Below, one piece after another: positions 12,392-25,599 of a stretch of DNA of 64,000 nt. The notes below the pieces were generated by a model. That model searched no databases and had not been told where the DNA came from. It saw only the letters and a list, made by a program, of their open reading frames with translations. Origin of the DNA: Stichopus chloronotus (taxonomy: Eukaryota > Echinodermata > Holothuroidea > Aspidochirotida > Stichopodidae); contig CM037837.1 in NCBI GenBank assembly GCA_021234535.1, positions 8,861,218 to 8,925,217 on the forward strand, in the 5' to 3' direction. The position numbers and the translations under genes were made by a program. The stretch's first letter is position 1; each line of letters starts with the position of its first letter.

Positions 12392-15300
12392 GCACGCCCG
12401 CGAGCGCGCACACACGAAAAGTCAAAAGATATCTTGGGTCAAACAGTCAATTCTTGAACAACTGTAGAAACGGTGCCATCTTTCGAGGAAGTTAAAAGAA
12501 CTGTCATGTATTCAGTGTATAGAGTGAGCAAAAAGTGATCACAGTCAGCGATGCAGCAATTGCTACGTATGTAGCAATTTAAGTCACATGTAACTGTCAG
12601 TATTATATAACGGTTGTATCAATTGTAACCTATAATGAGATTCGGGCAATGGAGAAAAGCCAAGTATTGATGATCGTTTCGGACGTTCATCATAAATTAC
12701 GGAAGAGGAGAAACAGGAAGAGCCCGTCTTAGTACCTACCGTATACTGCGATGATAGCGTGCGTTTCGTTGCCCTGCGTATTACCAGTCAACAAGTTTAT
12801 CAGGAAAACTCTGCAATATTATTCGCAATTACCTGTAATTTGGACATAAACATTCTTTACTCTTCATTATCGTTTGAAATGAAAATGGTTGCAAAATCGG
12901 GTTGATACTAAACTTGTGTGTCATAAAACTGGTATGATTAGATCCACCGACAACATTAAATATATGAACCGCCTTTTGGAGATCCTCTATATGTTCTCTC
13001 AAACAGCCAAAGCCAACTGCTTGCCGTGATCAATAGTACTAGGTGACTATTGCAGTGACAGCAAATTTGCTATGACTCGTAATAAAAAAAAGTTCATCAA
13101 TCTTCTCATTCATTCGAATACAGTTTAGCTGAACTTTTTTCGTTTTTGAGTTTTTTTCCCTTGCAAACTGTAGGCATGAAACAAAGAAAAGCAAATTATT
13201 TCAAAAGCAAGGGAAAAAGATAGACAGAAGTTCAAGTCGCGTACAACTCCTGACCACCACTGCTTGACACGGTACGAAACTCCCAGTGGAGGTACCAACG
13301 GTTGTAGATTCATAATGTGCTACACGTGTTACAGGTAGACGGTATTACTTAGCTGGACACTTCGTCACTCTTCTAAACACCAGTTACGCAAGGGCGTTCC
13401 GCTACCAAATTAAATAGTAACACCGTTATGGCCGTATTCCGTCTAGAATCTACGTTACCTACGTGGTGGTGCGAAAGATTCAGGCAAACCTGTCATGATA
13501 TAAAATGATACTTTTCCTGGATAGTTAAGTGGGTTGAAATATGTACGAAAATACGTCTCTCGTATTTATATCTATCCTTCTTGAAGTTAATTATATGGGG
13601 CAGACTGTTGCCATGTCGAAAAGGTTGTCGCAGGAACTACCTGATCATGCAAGCGAGGACTTTGACCTGCAGTATTTGGTGGACGGAGCCGTCCGTGCCA
13701 AAAAAATTTTTGTAGCTTCGGGGCAATCGGCATAAAATAGCAACATATTTATATTGGTGCCCTGGGTGAAATGCGAGAAATATTTGAGAAAGTGTTGCCA
13801 TCAATTAGTTATTTAAAGGCTTAACTCGTTAACCACAAATTGTGCCAACTTCTTGAGAGTTTATGTCAACGTGTTATTTCTCCCCTGGGGAGCATTATCT
13901 ATAACAGGTCGCTGTAAAATCTTGACCAACAGCTGTTTTAGCGGGTCCATCAACATGGGGACATATGAAACGGTCTTCACACATGATATCTCTAAAATAT
14001 CGCACTGTTTTGATAAATCAGTCGTAAAGGAGTCCTTGGCATGAAAAATTTGTCCCATTGAGAACTTTCAAGGGGTTCACCAGTGACCAAAAAGAAAGAT
14101 ATGAAATTCCTAAAATAAAGGAAGATTTTCTTTTATTTATTGATGAAACTATCAGTCAATATCTCAATAGTGTATCCTCTTTGTTAGTTATGGATTTATA
14201 ATTTTTTTATCGCCGGTGGTTCATTGACTCATGGGGAATGTGTGACGTCATACCAGCCATATAAATATGACTATCCTTAGTTTGCATTCCTTTATAATAT
14301 CGACTTCATTTAAAAAGAAAAATTAGTATATTTTAAAAGAGTAGTGACCTTTACACTTTCAGCTCCATCTGCATAAACTCACTTTTCACTGGCCTCAAAT
14401 GTCAAGGTCAAGTACGCACTAAACTTAACGCTGTTACCTTTATAGAACTACAGACTTTTTATTGACCATTATGTAACCCAGTGGCGGTGGTTTGGGGAGG
14501 GGAGACTCAGGAACCCAGCTCATAGAATGAAACAGGGGGAGTAGAGGTATGTTTAGTCTCAATGTTTGCCACGTGCTCCAAGAATAATGGAAGAGGATGC
14601 ATAAATCAAACTGCAGACATGAAATAACTAGGTAAAGATTAAGCTTACTTAGAACACTCGGGGAAATGTCGCTTTCATCTATTTTGGGAACTCGTAAAGC
14701 CAAAAATTTTCTTGCACGCTCAGTCCCAATCGATTGTGGAGCTCCTTTCTGGTAGTACTGCTGTAACTCAGCCCCCCCCCCCCCCCCCCTCTTATACTTT
14801 TTCATTCCCAGCGTCTGATATAACCTGGAGACAATTGGAAATCTTTCTTGTCCAGAGTAACTTGAGGTGACTGCAGTTAAAAAAAAAATCTTCTTTTTTT
14901 TAATAAAGATGATAACGTACAGTTGTAATCGAAGTACTCCTTTGATAGTTAAAAGAATTCAATGGAAACTTGTGACCAAACAATATGTATTGCTTTGTGA
15001 TAAAGTCTTCTGCTTACAATGACGTTATAAATGACAATTATCAAAATTATTATTTAATATCATCGGAGAACGTGAGTAAACCTTTCAGAATCTTTAAAAC
15101 ATTTACGATATTTCACGATTATTTATAAGATATATATGTCCCATCGTATATCTATGTTCGGTACTCTAGTCAACCGAACATCACGGAGGGGCCAATGATA
15201 CGATTTGTTTCTAGATGTTGTAAATTATGGTCATTATGTACCTATGTTTACCATGTTACAGACTTCCCTATGACGTGATGTTTGAGTGCATCATGTACGT

Positions 15301-17059
15301 CGATGTTGTTAAGATTTGACTGATATAGTGATCATCTGCCGTTGATTAATTCGTTGGTTTTTTTCTTGTTTATTTTGACAGTACATTCAGACAACCAGGG
15401 ACCCATGAGAGTGGAAAGAATAATTAAAATCTAGGCCATATCTATACATTCCCTCAAAGAGAGATCTTGAGGCTTCGGTAAACAATATTTTGAGATGACT
15501 CTCCCCTCGATTTTTATGACCTATTTTTTTTTTTAAATAACTTTATTTAGATTTTATTTTACGGGTTAATTGTAAGGGAAATCGTCTTCGTCTGGCATCC
15601 TGTGTATTACAATGGCGGAGCTATTGTAATGGCTCGTAGGTTTAATATATACTTTGTATCTGATTGGTCAATTAGATGATAACACCTACACGAAGTAATG
15701 TGATTTACATTTACTTCAAAAGCACTTCTGACACTTAAGGCAAGTGTAACGTATTCAATAGTAGGGCATTTATGTTCGCGTGGGTGTATCTTCTCTACGG
15801 TGCGTCCTTATGCGTAGTGTATGTATCTTTGCCAGTTGGAGTCATCTACCACTGCTACCTCACTCGCAGTGGACATGCAGCAGTTTACCATAAGACTCCG
15901 TAACGTTATAGCGTTATCTGAATCCTAAGGAACGACAGTCTACTGGGCCGTTGGGTAATCACAATTTGGCGGGAGGTTCATTTGTCAGAAAGTATCAATA
16001 GGAGTTAGTTCATGTTCCTTTGTGAGTGTTAATTGCATAAGGTTTACATCAGTTTTGATGTCAAAACCTCTACAAAGCTAGAAGGTGGCACATGATTACA
16101 TTTTAATTCTTATACGTTGAATGGCAATCACAACTGTGATTCTAGTAGTCCGTGATGTTAATATTAAAAGCAACGGAGAGACGGAAAAAATCTTTTTACC
16201 TCCATCTGGTCCATTGTCGCTTTGTTTTTCATTCATTCGATAATAAGCCTTTTCGTTCATTTGTTTACCGTGTATTTACCATATATTATTACCATATACT
16301 TAACGTAAGCGATTCAGCATAAGATGAATGTCAGTAGTAATGCTCAACTCAAAGAAAGGAACCCATAATTGGGCGAAAGTGACGAGAGGCACTTATAAAA
16401 TTTAAAAAAAAAATGGTTTTCTCTTTTCGTGCATATAGACCGAGTTCTTAATGCTTTTTTTTTTTTGCATTGCTGAAGCATTCTGTTAATATGCCTTGCA
16501 CTTTGATCGTGAAAGGAACAATTGAAGCTTCATGCTTGCACATAATAGAGAAAAGGATGTTCCCTCACATGGTTAGGTTCATTCTGATTTAACCATGCGG
16601 AATATTTGCATTAGTCCACCCTGATTCGCAACAGCTTTTCTTCTTGTTTGAAAATGATTTCTGAGTTTCATTTTTTTTTTTTTTTGTAATGGTTTCGGAA
16701 GATGTGGCGTTATGTTTTTCTCATTTGTTTAGCTATGTCTTGTATAATACTTTAAAAGTTGTAAATTTGCTATTGTTTTACACCATTGTGTTTGTTTCAA
16801 CCTAGCTGATCCCAGCTGCAAACAACCGACTCGAGGTAACTCATAGTTTCGTTTTGGGACCAACCTATGAATCGTAAATAAAAATGAACCGTAACTTCAG
16901 CATATTCTGCTTTAACATAATTTACAACTCCGTATAAGTCTGTTAGGAGGTCTGTGATGTTTGCTTTGTGATCATGGAAACGACAGTGAATTTCTGCAAG
17001 TAAAGTCACAACAAATATTTACTAGCGTTGGCCCTAACAAATCACACTATCCCTAGTCA
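12392..17059. other. Intergenic, no gene recognised
   Basis: AT-rich with poly-A/T and a poly-C run. A 40-codon frame from ATG 13613 to the stop ending at 13735 (MSKRLSQELPDHASEDFDLQ...) is protein-like in composition but has no family match that I know. The 121-codon minus frame at 14440-14805 owes its Gly run to the poly-C tract. Confidence 0.5.
14772..14789 (+). repeat. Poly-C run of 18
   Basis: Homopolymer. Similar runs are C at 28353-28365 and 29540-29553 and G at 28904-28918. Lengths are prone to sequencing error. Confidence 0.9.
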
Positions 17060-17450
17060 GTATACCTGTGTATCTTAAAGTCTGCATGTGTCTTTTCATC
17101 TGTCTGTACGTCTATCGGTATGACTATATTTGTGTTTGTATGTGTTTGTTTGTCTGTGTGTCTATAAATGTATTTGTCAGTATAACTGTACTTCTGTCTG
17201 TCTGTCTTTCTGTTGTACGTTCATCCGTTTCAGTTCATCTGTCTTCTTCCAGTCTGTCGGCTCTTCAATCTGTCTTTCACTCTGTAATGCGATCCATTCA
17301 TCCTGCCCGTCTCCATGTGTGTCTTTTTTTTTTTTTTTACGTCTGTTCGCCCTCTGTCGACCTTTTTTTCTTTTTATCTTTCTGTCTATCCGTCTGTCCG
17401 TCCACCAGTTTGTCTTGGATATTTTGCAACATTTCATGACAATGAAGTCA
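17060..17450 (+). repeat. Degenerate TCTG/TGTC-rich simple repeat
   Basis: Dense TGTCTG, TCTGTC and TGTTTG words, with perfect stretches such as CTGTCTGTCTGTC near 17192. The overlapping open frames here (Cys/Val/Ser/Phe-rich) are products of the repeat. Confidence 0.7.
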
Positions 17451-20156
17451 GTGTCAAGCTAGGTCACGTTATTTCCATTGACGCAGTCTTATAATAATGT
17501 ATGTCATTTTTCCAAACTATTACGTACCTTGCATTCGGTAACTAGTCGACATCTTTAGTCAGTGACTATGGTATTAATTGATAGCATTGCTATTAATCAA
17601 TCGTATGGCTTATCATCAATTGATATATTGGAACACAATTTCTTAAATTCCTCTTGCTGAATCGCTAAATCATAGTCTCCTTTCTTTTTTTTCTCTTCTC
17701 AGGGAATTCAGACGATAGCGTATTTTCAGTGTAGAGATGGGAGCGAGTTGCCACATACCCGACGTTGAGATGTTACGTACTTGTTCAATGTGTCAGACCT
17801 AAGTAAGGCCACAGCTAAAAGGGAGCCTTTAACAGCCGAAAATTAAAGTAACTACGAGAGCTGACGTGAATTATGTAGTCACGTGTTTATCAAGTGAAGC
17901 CAAGAACAATGCCATGTCCCTTCCGTTGCACATTAGTGATTAATTGTTGAATATGCCTGCATAACTACAGTGTGTTACAACTTTGAAACTCTAATTCCAT
18001 TTCTTATACATGTAAAACTGCCCTCCACCAATGATGGATTATGGGCAAATTCTGGCGCACGAGCAATATTACCATTTCGCGCTTTCTTGAACAATTACAT
18101 GTTTAGTTTTACTGTTCAGTATACGGTCGTTTATTACATTATTTCTCCCAGCTGTTACTTTAATTTCCATTGCGAAACCGTCTTTTGATGTAGCCTCATA
18201 TAAAGGCAAAACCCCAAAGACTGTTTGAAAGGTCTGCATGTGTTTTCTAAATGATAAGTCATCTTATTTTGAATCAGTTAATGTTTGGTCATCATCCTTC
18301 AAGTAATTACATGCATATTCAGCAGAATATATAGAGGGACGGTGACTAAGACAGCAGACAGCAGGAGTGCCGTTGTTTCCATGAGGTTACTACATCGAAC
18401 TTACAAATATTGTTTCCGTTGATATTATAAATGTTAACCGAAATATGTAATCTATTAAGCTCATACAAGAGCTAGGATTTGCTGTTGCCAACTGTTTCAT
18501 CTACAATAGGCTAGACACATGTGTCCTGTGTGCACTGAGAACTTTACATATGGCACAGAGCACGTAAGCGATTTGGGGGGGGGAATAGTCTAGCTTGATT
18601 AGATATGTATTTCTGGTCATCAAGAATGAGATTCAAGGAGCTACAATGACTAGCCATTGCCGAATGCACGAATGGGGGTCAAGTAATCCTAATTTGAAAA
18701 GTACAATATTATTCTTCTCATATTCCGACGACTAAAGATGTTTCGACTTCGTCAATTTAAGATACAGAAAACTTAAACGAAGAAGCAAACCGAAAGCTTG
18801 TCAATCAAATACATTCTTTTATTCGTTTCCGATTGTAAATGGTTTTGGTCAGGCGATTCTCACATGTTTTTTGGCTTCTCGAGAGAACACTCCCTATAAT
18901 GTCTGGTTATTTTAATGCATTGTCTTTTTATCATGCTGAAAAATACGTCAGAAAAAATCATTCAAGTATCTATGTACAGGACTGGATAGAAGTTGATACT
19001 GCGGAAGTGATGTAATGTAATTTAATGGCACTTGTGTACATTATATACATAACCATATTTCATAATTGGTGTAAAAATGTGAAAAAAGAAGAATTATCGT
19101 TATCGTATATTGGCATCAGACTTAATATTGTGAAATGGCTGACTGCTATGTATATCTGGTTGTCTTCAATAACAGCAGTTTTGTATAACATGGTTCTTTT
19201 ATACAGTGCTTTTTTCAATTATATTGCAGCTTCTTGCAATAATGTGTTTGTGAAAAAGAAAGTCATATTTGTGCGAGAAATTTAAAATGAGCAGGATTTT
19301 TCAAAATTGATGGCGCTATTATGTAACGCAACGCAGAGCCGTAGATAGAGACGCAACGCACCCCCTGAACTGTTTGAGGCTTCAATGTAGTCCGATGACT
19401 TAGGCGATAGGATGCAGATGGCTACGATGTGCAGCAGTAATAAACGCCAAAATGCCAGCAGTGCGAGTGCGTGTGGCACCTAGGACATATCAAATAAACC
19501 TCTTTAATTTTAAAGTTGCTGGCCCTCAGTAGCGAGTATATGATCCTCGCTGTTTTCATCTATAGTTTCAAAACTCATTTCAGGGTCAAATGAAATCGGC
19601 AGTCTGAAACCCTCATGATGTAAGTAGATTTTCATAAATAAAAAATGTTGAATTCAAAACATCTTCAGAAGTTTCCCCGATCGTGGATAAATCAATGAAT
19701 CATATCATTTGTCAACAAGGAGAAAAAAATTGTAAACAGGATATCTGCAGAAGTGAAATTAAGTGAAATAGAAAGCTACATGTTAACACTTCTTAGGCAA
19801 TCTCAAATGACGAAAACATTTTTATCTTCAGACGCATTTCATGTATTGGAAGTAGACTGATTTATTCATGTATTTTCTGATGTATTTTTAGAATTATTTA
19901 TATTCATGAAAATCATATCAGTTACTTATTCATTTTTTTTGCCCCGGGGGTGGGGATGGGGACTACTTACAATTACAATTAAAGGTCTATGTTACGCCAG
20001 GGATATGCGATTCCACGTCCCTGGTTTAAACCACAATCTAGATAGTACAACTGATGACACATTCCTCGAGTACAGTCTTTTTTTCGATGAAGTGTATTGT
20101 ATTATCACCTAGTAACACATTCTGGTCGTTCACTTATGAATATAGTATTTTTTTTT
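17451..20156. other. Intergenic, no gene recognised
   Basis: AT-rich sequence without long repeats or convincing coding frames on either strand. Confidence 0.6.
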
Positions 20157-20220
20157 TTATTATTCCTTGCCGAATGTGGAAGGAATCTATGCGGTCATGG
20201 TGGCAAGTGTGTGTGTGTGA

Positions 20221-20404
20221 CCTTGTTTTCGGGTGGGAATGAGGACCGAAACAATAGATTTTAGGTCCTCTGTAGAAAATTCAATAGATTTCTCCGGTCC
20301 TCTCAAGATTAACAATAGACAGTCTATTGTTAAGGTTAGGGTTGAGAAAGAAAAAAACAAAAGAAAGCACAAGGAGGTCCTAAGAACGAATGGAAAACAA
20401 AGCT
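20221..20404 (+). repeat. Repeat B, copy 3, inserted in a TG tract of repeat A
   Basis: It runs from CCTTGTTTTCGGGTGGGAA to GGAAAACAAAGCT. It contains a perfect palindrome at 20309-20333 (12-nt arms around one base) and GAGGACC/GGTCCTC inverted heptamers. TG repeats lie on both sides, and repeat A sequence continues beyond them. Confidence 0.85.
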
Positions 20405-20935
20405 GAGTGTGTGTGCGTGTGTGACGCCTTGACTTGTAAACAGGATATCTCAAGAAGGAAAAGGTGCCTGAACTCAAATTTGGTGTGTAGGTGTCCATTG
20501 TGAGTAGATGACGACTACTGTTTTTTTATAGAGCTCAAAGGTCATTTGAGGTCACCAGAACTTGAAGTATGAAAACCTATTCAGGAAGATATCTCAGGAA
20601 GTGACTGTTGCTGGAACTTCAATCTATTACATTTTGTAGCTGTTGATGAGTGGATAATGTCTGTCATTTTTATGGAGGTCAAAGGTCACATGAGGTTAAC
20701 AGAAATCATACTAAGGAAACCTTGTTAACACAGTATCTCAATAAGGGATCCTTACAAGAACATCAAACTTGCTGTGTTTTCCATTACAAGTAAATAGTGG
20801 ATGATCATTCTATCATTTTCTATGAAGGTCAACGGTCACATGAGGTCAATAGAGGTCATACTTTGAAACCTTGTAATCACAGTTTTAGGAACTTCAAACT
20901 TGCTGTGAAAGGTCAAAACTTTCATCAACTTTAGC
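20405..20935 (+). repeat. Repeat A array 1, ~145-bp units with DR1-like motifs
   Basis: Each unit carries 'gtatctcaagaagg..cttgaacttcaaa.ttggtgtgt' followed by a DR1-like motif. The DR1 positions are 20532 (one mismatch), 20676 (perfect AGGTCAAAGGTCA) and 20826 (one mismatch), spaced 144 and 150 bp. Confidence 0.8.
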
Positions 20936-23900
20936 TATTAATCTTGTTTGCCTTTTGTAACTTTTCTTCATTTTGTTTAAAGGCCTTTAAGTTCATGTTC
21001 AGTAATTCTCCCTTTTTATTCTTTCTTCTTTGCTAATTACACATCTAACTGAAGAAGGTCAAATGACTGAAACGGTCGCTTTATAACAACAGTTTGGAGT
21101 AAGAAAACGTTCCTTTCTTTTCACGCCTTTGTTTTTTTTTTTTTTTTTGTTGCGTTTTTAGTCTTTCTAATTATGAAAGTTACTGGTTTTCATTGAGTCC
21201 AACTTTAAAAGCAGCCTTAATTGAGGGCGTACTTCGTTTCTTGCTGAATTCTTTGTTACATTTTAGGACAACAAGCTTAATTGGCTACGACAACCACGGG
21301 ATCACGGCAAGGTGTCAACACCGCCTTTCAGTCAGATCCTTGCAGCCTGTTTCATCCTCTGGCAGATATAAACACCTTGCCTTAAATTTCCATCACCGCA
21401 ATCGCAACACGAATACGCTTTGCTTACATAAGTCTCATTGTGATATTAGCAACAGAAAAACAAAAAAACCCCTGAGACCCCCTTGAAGAAGATATGGTTC
21501 CAAATATTCCAAGTCCAGCAGCCTTCCTTCAGTGAAGCTTTGTTTGGCTATTTTGGCGCAGGTTTTGACAACTAGTAAACTGCAAGGCGATATGACTTTT
21601 GAACGGAGTCGTTGAAAAAGGAGCCGTGGAAAGATTTCAATCAACAAAACGCATTTCACTTTCAAGCCAATGTCCCTCGATTGTCGATAGGAAACAATTA
21701 CGGGGAAGGTCATGCATGACAGACCGTATATAGCAATGATTAAAATGCCGCAGGATCAATCAACACCAACATGAATTTAAAAATGTTGCCCAGCAAAGCA
21801 ATGAAGAATCAATTTCTACAAAATACAGTAAAATTAATGTAATTGTGAAAAAGAAAATGGGGTCGCTCACATGAACAAATACATAGAGGCTAAAAGACGT
21901 AATATCAGTTTGTCGTGAGTGTGCGGTATCACATTAACGATAATGATCTCTGCAGTTAAAGTATCCTAACGTTTTAGGTTTCTCTTTGATAAAAAGTATA
22001 AAACCAAACTAGAAATCCAGTGTCCCGCCATCGGCTGCAGCTATATAACCCTCGCAGTGAGGTAGTTAAAGCAGAAAGTTATTCCTGGTTTCCAAAAGTT
22101 CACCAAAGGACTGGCTTTACTCCTTATAGTAATAGAAAAAAAAAAAAAGATGTGCAAACTACCGTACAGTGGTCTCCTTGTCCGAATATTACCAAATCTC
22201 CAGAACATATATACTTTTGCATAGGAGCTTCTGGTTGGCATTGACAAGGGAGTCCCCGTATATTTGCCACACGACCCGATTCTGTCAGCTCGCTCGTTAG
22301 CCGAAAAACTAACTTCATCTTCCTCTTACCCTTAACTGACACTCTAATTAATAAGATTTTCCATGAAAGAAACGTGACGTAAATGTTGTCTCCGAGTTTG
22401 GTATCAAATGGGAGAGAAAGATGGACGATAAACGAAAGAGGCTATTTTACGTTTTGTGTGTGTGTATGTGTGTGGTTTTTTTTTTTATCAAACAGCACCT
22501 CCTGCTTTCCGTTTGAAATTATGATCCGATCAATGTAGGCATATGTATAGAGAGTGATTTCATGTTGTTATTGGTTCTCATAAGTAGCATTGGAAACAAC
22601 ATCCCTTTGACATTTTTAATCCTTCGAGGCAAATGACTGTCGCTGTTGTGACACCGCTGATGGATTTGCTTTCAATACAGCACGCTCACCTCTTTTCAGA
22701 CGCGGAGAGGGGAATAAATAAAAACACTAAAAGGGTATAGGACGGACCAAAGTGAACGATTGACATGAAAGAAAAATAGATCGAACATACATTTAACATT
22801 CCAATCTATGTTTTGCTTTGGAAGCGGATATCGTCAGTTTGAATTAAAAGTCGTAACATTTCGCAATCGAAGTAAATTTTAGGCAAACAGAAGTGACGTC
22901 ATTGAGTCACTGTTTTGTACTTGCAGCTTGAGGAGAGTTGTAGCTAGACAAATCATTGTGCCGGATTCCAAACAAGGCAGCACGTTACTTTTGGTGGTTT
23001 CCAGAGGTTCACACCAGGGCCCCTGGTAGAGTACAGGGGCAACACTCCAGGGCGGGTTCAGGGAGCTGCGCCTCCTTTGTTTGTAAGCACTGTTATGGTG
23101 CAGTGCTCACAAAATTTACGAATGTTAACTCCTATTCCACTTACCCTGTCTCATTGACTACATTTCGTGAAGTTAGTGCCGAGTGGCAAGGAGTAAACTA
23201 GTAGCGAATGCATGGCGGGAATTACTAGCCCTGGGTGTAATCGCCGGTGCACCGCACTGTATAGCTGTAACCCTGACCAGGAGGTATGCACTGTATTGTA
23301 CGAATGTTATCTCAAACACACACACCACAAAGAAAATATGCCACCAGTTATAAATTCCTGACAAAACTTTTTTAGACCAACTGACAGTCTTCAATATCAT
23401 GGCGGTTAAAATGATTTGAGAAAATACAATTTATTTTCAATGTGCAACTTCCACACCTTAATCATGAGTTTCCTTGCAATAGGCCACTGAGAGTACAGGC
23501 GGTTCAATGAAATAGATGGCAAAGTACAATGTTTACATTCTTCTGAACACTTAAAGAGTTGAACATTATTTAAAGAACTGTGATACTTAATGGCATCTTC
23601 ACTTTCTTTTACCCTCTCTCTCTGTTTCCAAGACATATTCATGTATACTTTGACCACGCATGATGCCATTGCATATACAATATAGCTTTCAAACTTTAAC
23701 AAACGTTTGCATACAAAAACAATGGAGGTTAATGAGTGCAATAGTATGAATAATGTATACTGAGTTGAAAGATTGGAGATTCTTTTCAACGAGGCGCAGT
23801 CGAGCTGCATAGAAAGTCAAATCTTTCAACAATGAACTTATTCATACTATCAGTATTACACGAAAGAAAAACATTCATTATTTGTATTATATAACAATTT

Positions 23901-25339
23901 TACTGTTTATGTTGCAGTGATGTATTTGAGTCCCGGCACAATTGTACGTATTTCAATACAGTAATCTCATTGACGTGGGCTAGTATGTACTAACCCATCA
24001 TCGAGCATTACAATCGTGATGACAGTACCCAATCGAGCATGGCACGTGACCACCAATCCTCCAATTGGACGTAAAATTGTCATTATATGCGACAATGTGC
24101 GTAGAATACATACTTCATTATTGTTATGGGCATATTCCTTACCTCTAGAACGACATACACACATACCGGAGATAGCATGTGCAGAGAAAATATTAGTTGC
24201 AAGTTCATTGTTTATTAATTCATTTTTCCTGATTTTGCTTTTTAAATCATGTTCAGTATTTTCTTCTCTTTTTTTTTAACTTTTGTTTTCATTGCGTATC
24301 TATAATTGCATATATGTTTTGCAGCATGCTGTTGTACATCTGTCACTAAACGGAGGAAGAAGGTTTGTTCAGTTTGAGGAGGCTCTGTCTTCAACCAAGA
24401 TGTGTTTGTATGGCTTTGTTCTTTCGTGATAGGTGTTGATAACTTCAAGCAGCACTATACTCTTGTCGACTGAGAAGCTGCCATTTTTTATTCCTTGTCC
24501 AATGCCGAAGGAATCTATGCCATGGTGATGGCGCGCGTGTGTGTATATTTGTATTTGTGTGACACATTGCGTTGTGAACGCGTATGGCTAAGTCCTTTGA
24601 CTTTCTGGTTTACATCAAGGGTATAGAGTGGCATGTAAGGAAAATGAACGATGCAACCCCCTTATTAGTGATATTAAATAAACCCGATGGGAGTGAATTA
24701 ATTTGAGTGCCACCGTTATTCCACGTTAATATTATGGAAGGCGGGGCACGGGGCATACAGAGGGAGGGAGTACACATGATAAGGGAGGGAGGTACGAAGG
24801 AAGACGATAAACAGGAAAGGATGGACTGGGAGAAGGTAAGTTTAAAATGTGAAGACTCCTTGAATTTTGACGGAAATCTATAAAGACACAGATAGGCACA
24901 ATCTCACCGAGGAGTTTCTACTGACCTCACACCTAAAATATAGGCTGTCGTACAAAATGTGAAGTGTAACACAATTTTCACCGACGGGGATTGCGAGGCA
25001 CTTTTTTTATTAGACCTTTGATTAGATGTGATGTAATAAGCTCTCCGGGTCTTATTTACTTGCCAAATACTCAACGTTATGAAAATAATTGAACATTCAG
25101 ACATGTAGAGGTCCTAAACATAGACATCATCAGTCATCTGGGCAGTTTCTTGATCTATGGTAGTGACACCAAGTAGACGTTTTAGCAACTTTTTGGTATA
25201 GGCCACTTGATATTTGACTGTACTACTTCCTCTTTTGGAAAATTTCGATGTCGCGTTTACTGCACTGATCTCGTATATGAAGTCATCAAAGGATGACTTT
25301 CCGACATGCAAATAATATCATAATCTCCACCAAAAGAAA
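20936..25339. other. Intergenic, no gene recognised
   Basis: Contains short poly-A/T tracts and, at 24489-24570, a partial repeat A head ('gaaggaatctatgcc..' plus TG-rich tract) lacking repeat B. The 134-codon minus frame at 23406-23810 is composition-driven and unsupported. Confidence 0.55.
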
Positions 25340-25565
25340 TTGGCTTCTTGAACTCAAAAAGGCTTACCAACATACCGCATATAAGATCTGTACAAGTTTC
25401 CCGTCTTGAGATACTGTGTTTACCAGGTTTTCACTATTAACCAACGTTGACCGCAAATGAACTTGACCACCACAACAACAGACTTCTTGTACTCAATAAG
25501 TCTCACCCACATACCAAATATGAGATCCATACAAGGTTCCCGTCTTGAGCAATATGTTTACAAGA
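25340..25565 (-). repeat. Repeat A, two inverted partial units
   Basis: Two tandem stretches share CTTGA/TACTCAA.AAG.CT.ACC.ACATACC followed by AGAT(C)..TACAAG.TTCCCGTCTTGAG. They are about 142 bp apart and are the reverse complement of the 'ctcaag..gg..cttgaact' part of repeat A. Confidence 0.6.
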
Positions 25566-25574
25566 TACAAAAAT

Positions 25575-25590
25575 ACACACACACACACAC
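25575..25590 (+). repeat. (AC)8 microsatellite
   Basis: Pure AC dinucleotides followed by an AT-rich TATATATA stretch. Confidence 0.9.
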
Positions 25591-25599
25591 ATACGTATA

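Noticed and set aside
13125..13313. Short minus frame with a basic tail
   Set aside because: No evidence of coding; poly-A/T driven.
17068..17462. Overlapping Cys/Val/Ser-rich frames
   Set aside because: They are translations of a degenerate TCTG/TGTC simple repeat.
21049..21080. Hammerhead-ribozyme-like core CTGAAGA ... GAAA with a short hairpin between
   Set aside because: The middle hairpin has a 2-nt loop or mismatches, and I could not find convincing partners for the other two stems or a cleavage triplet.
23406..23810. 134-codon minus-strand frame
   Set aside because: No family resemblance and no neighbouring exons; probably chance.
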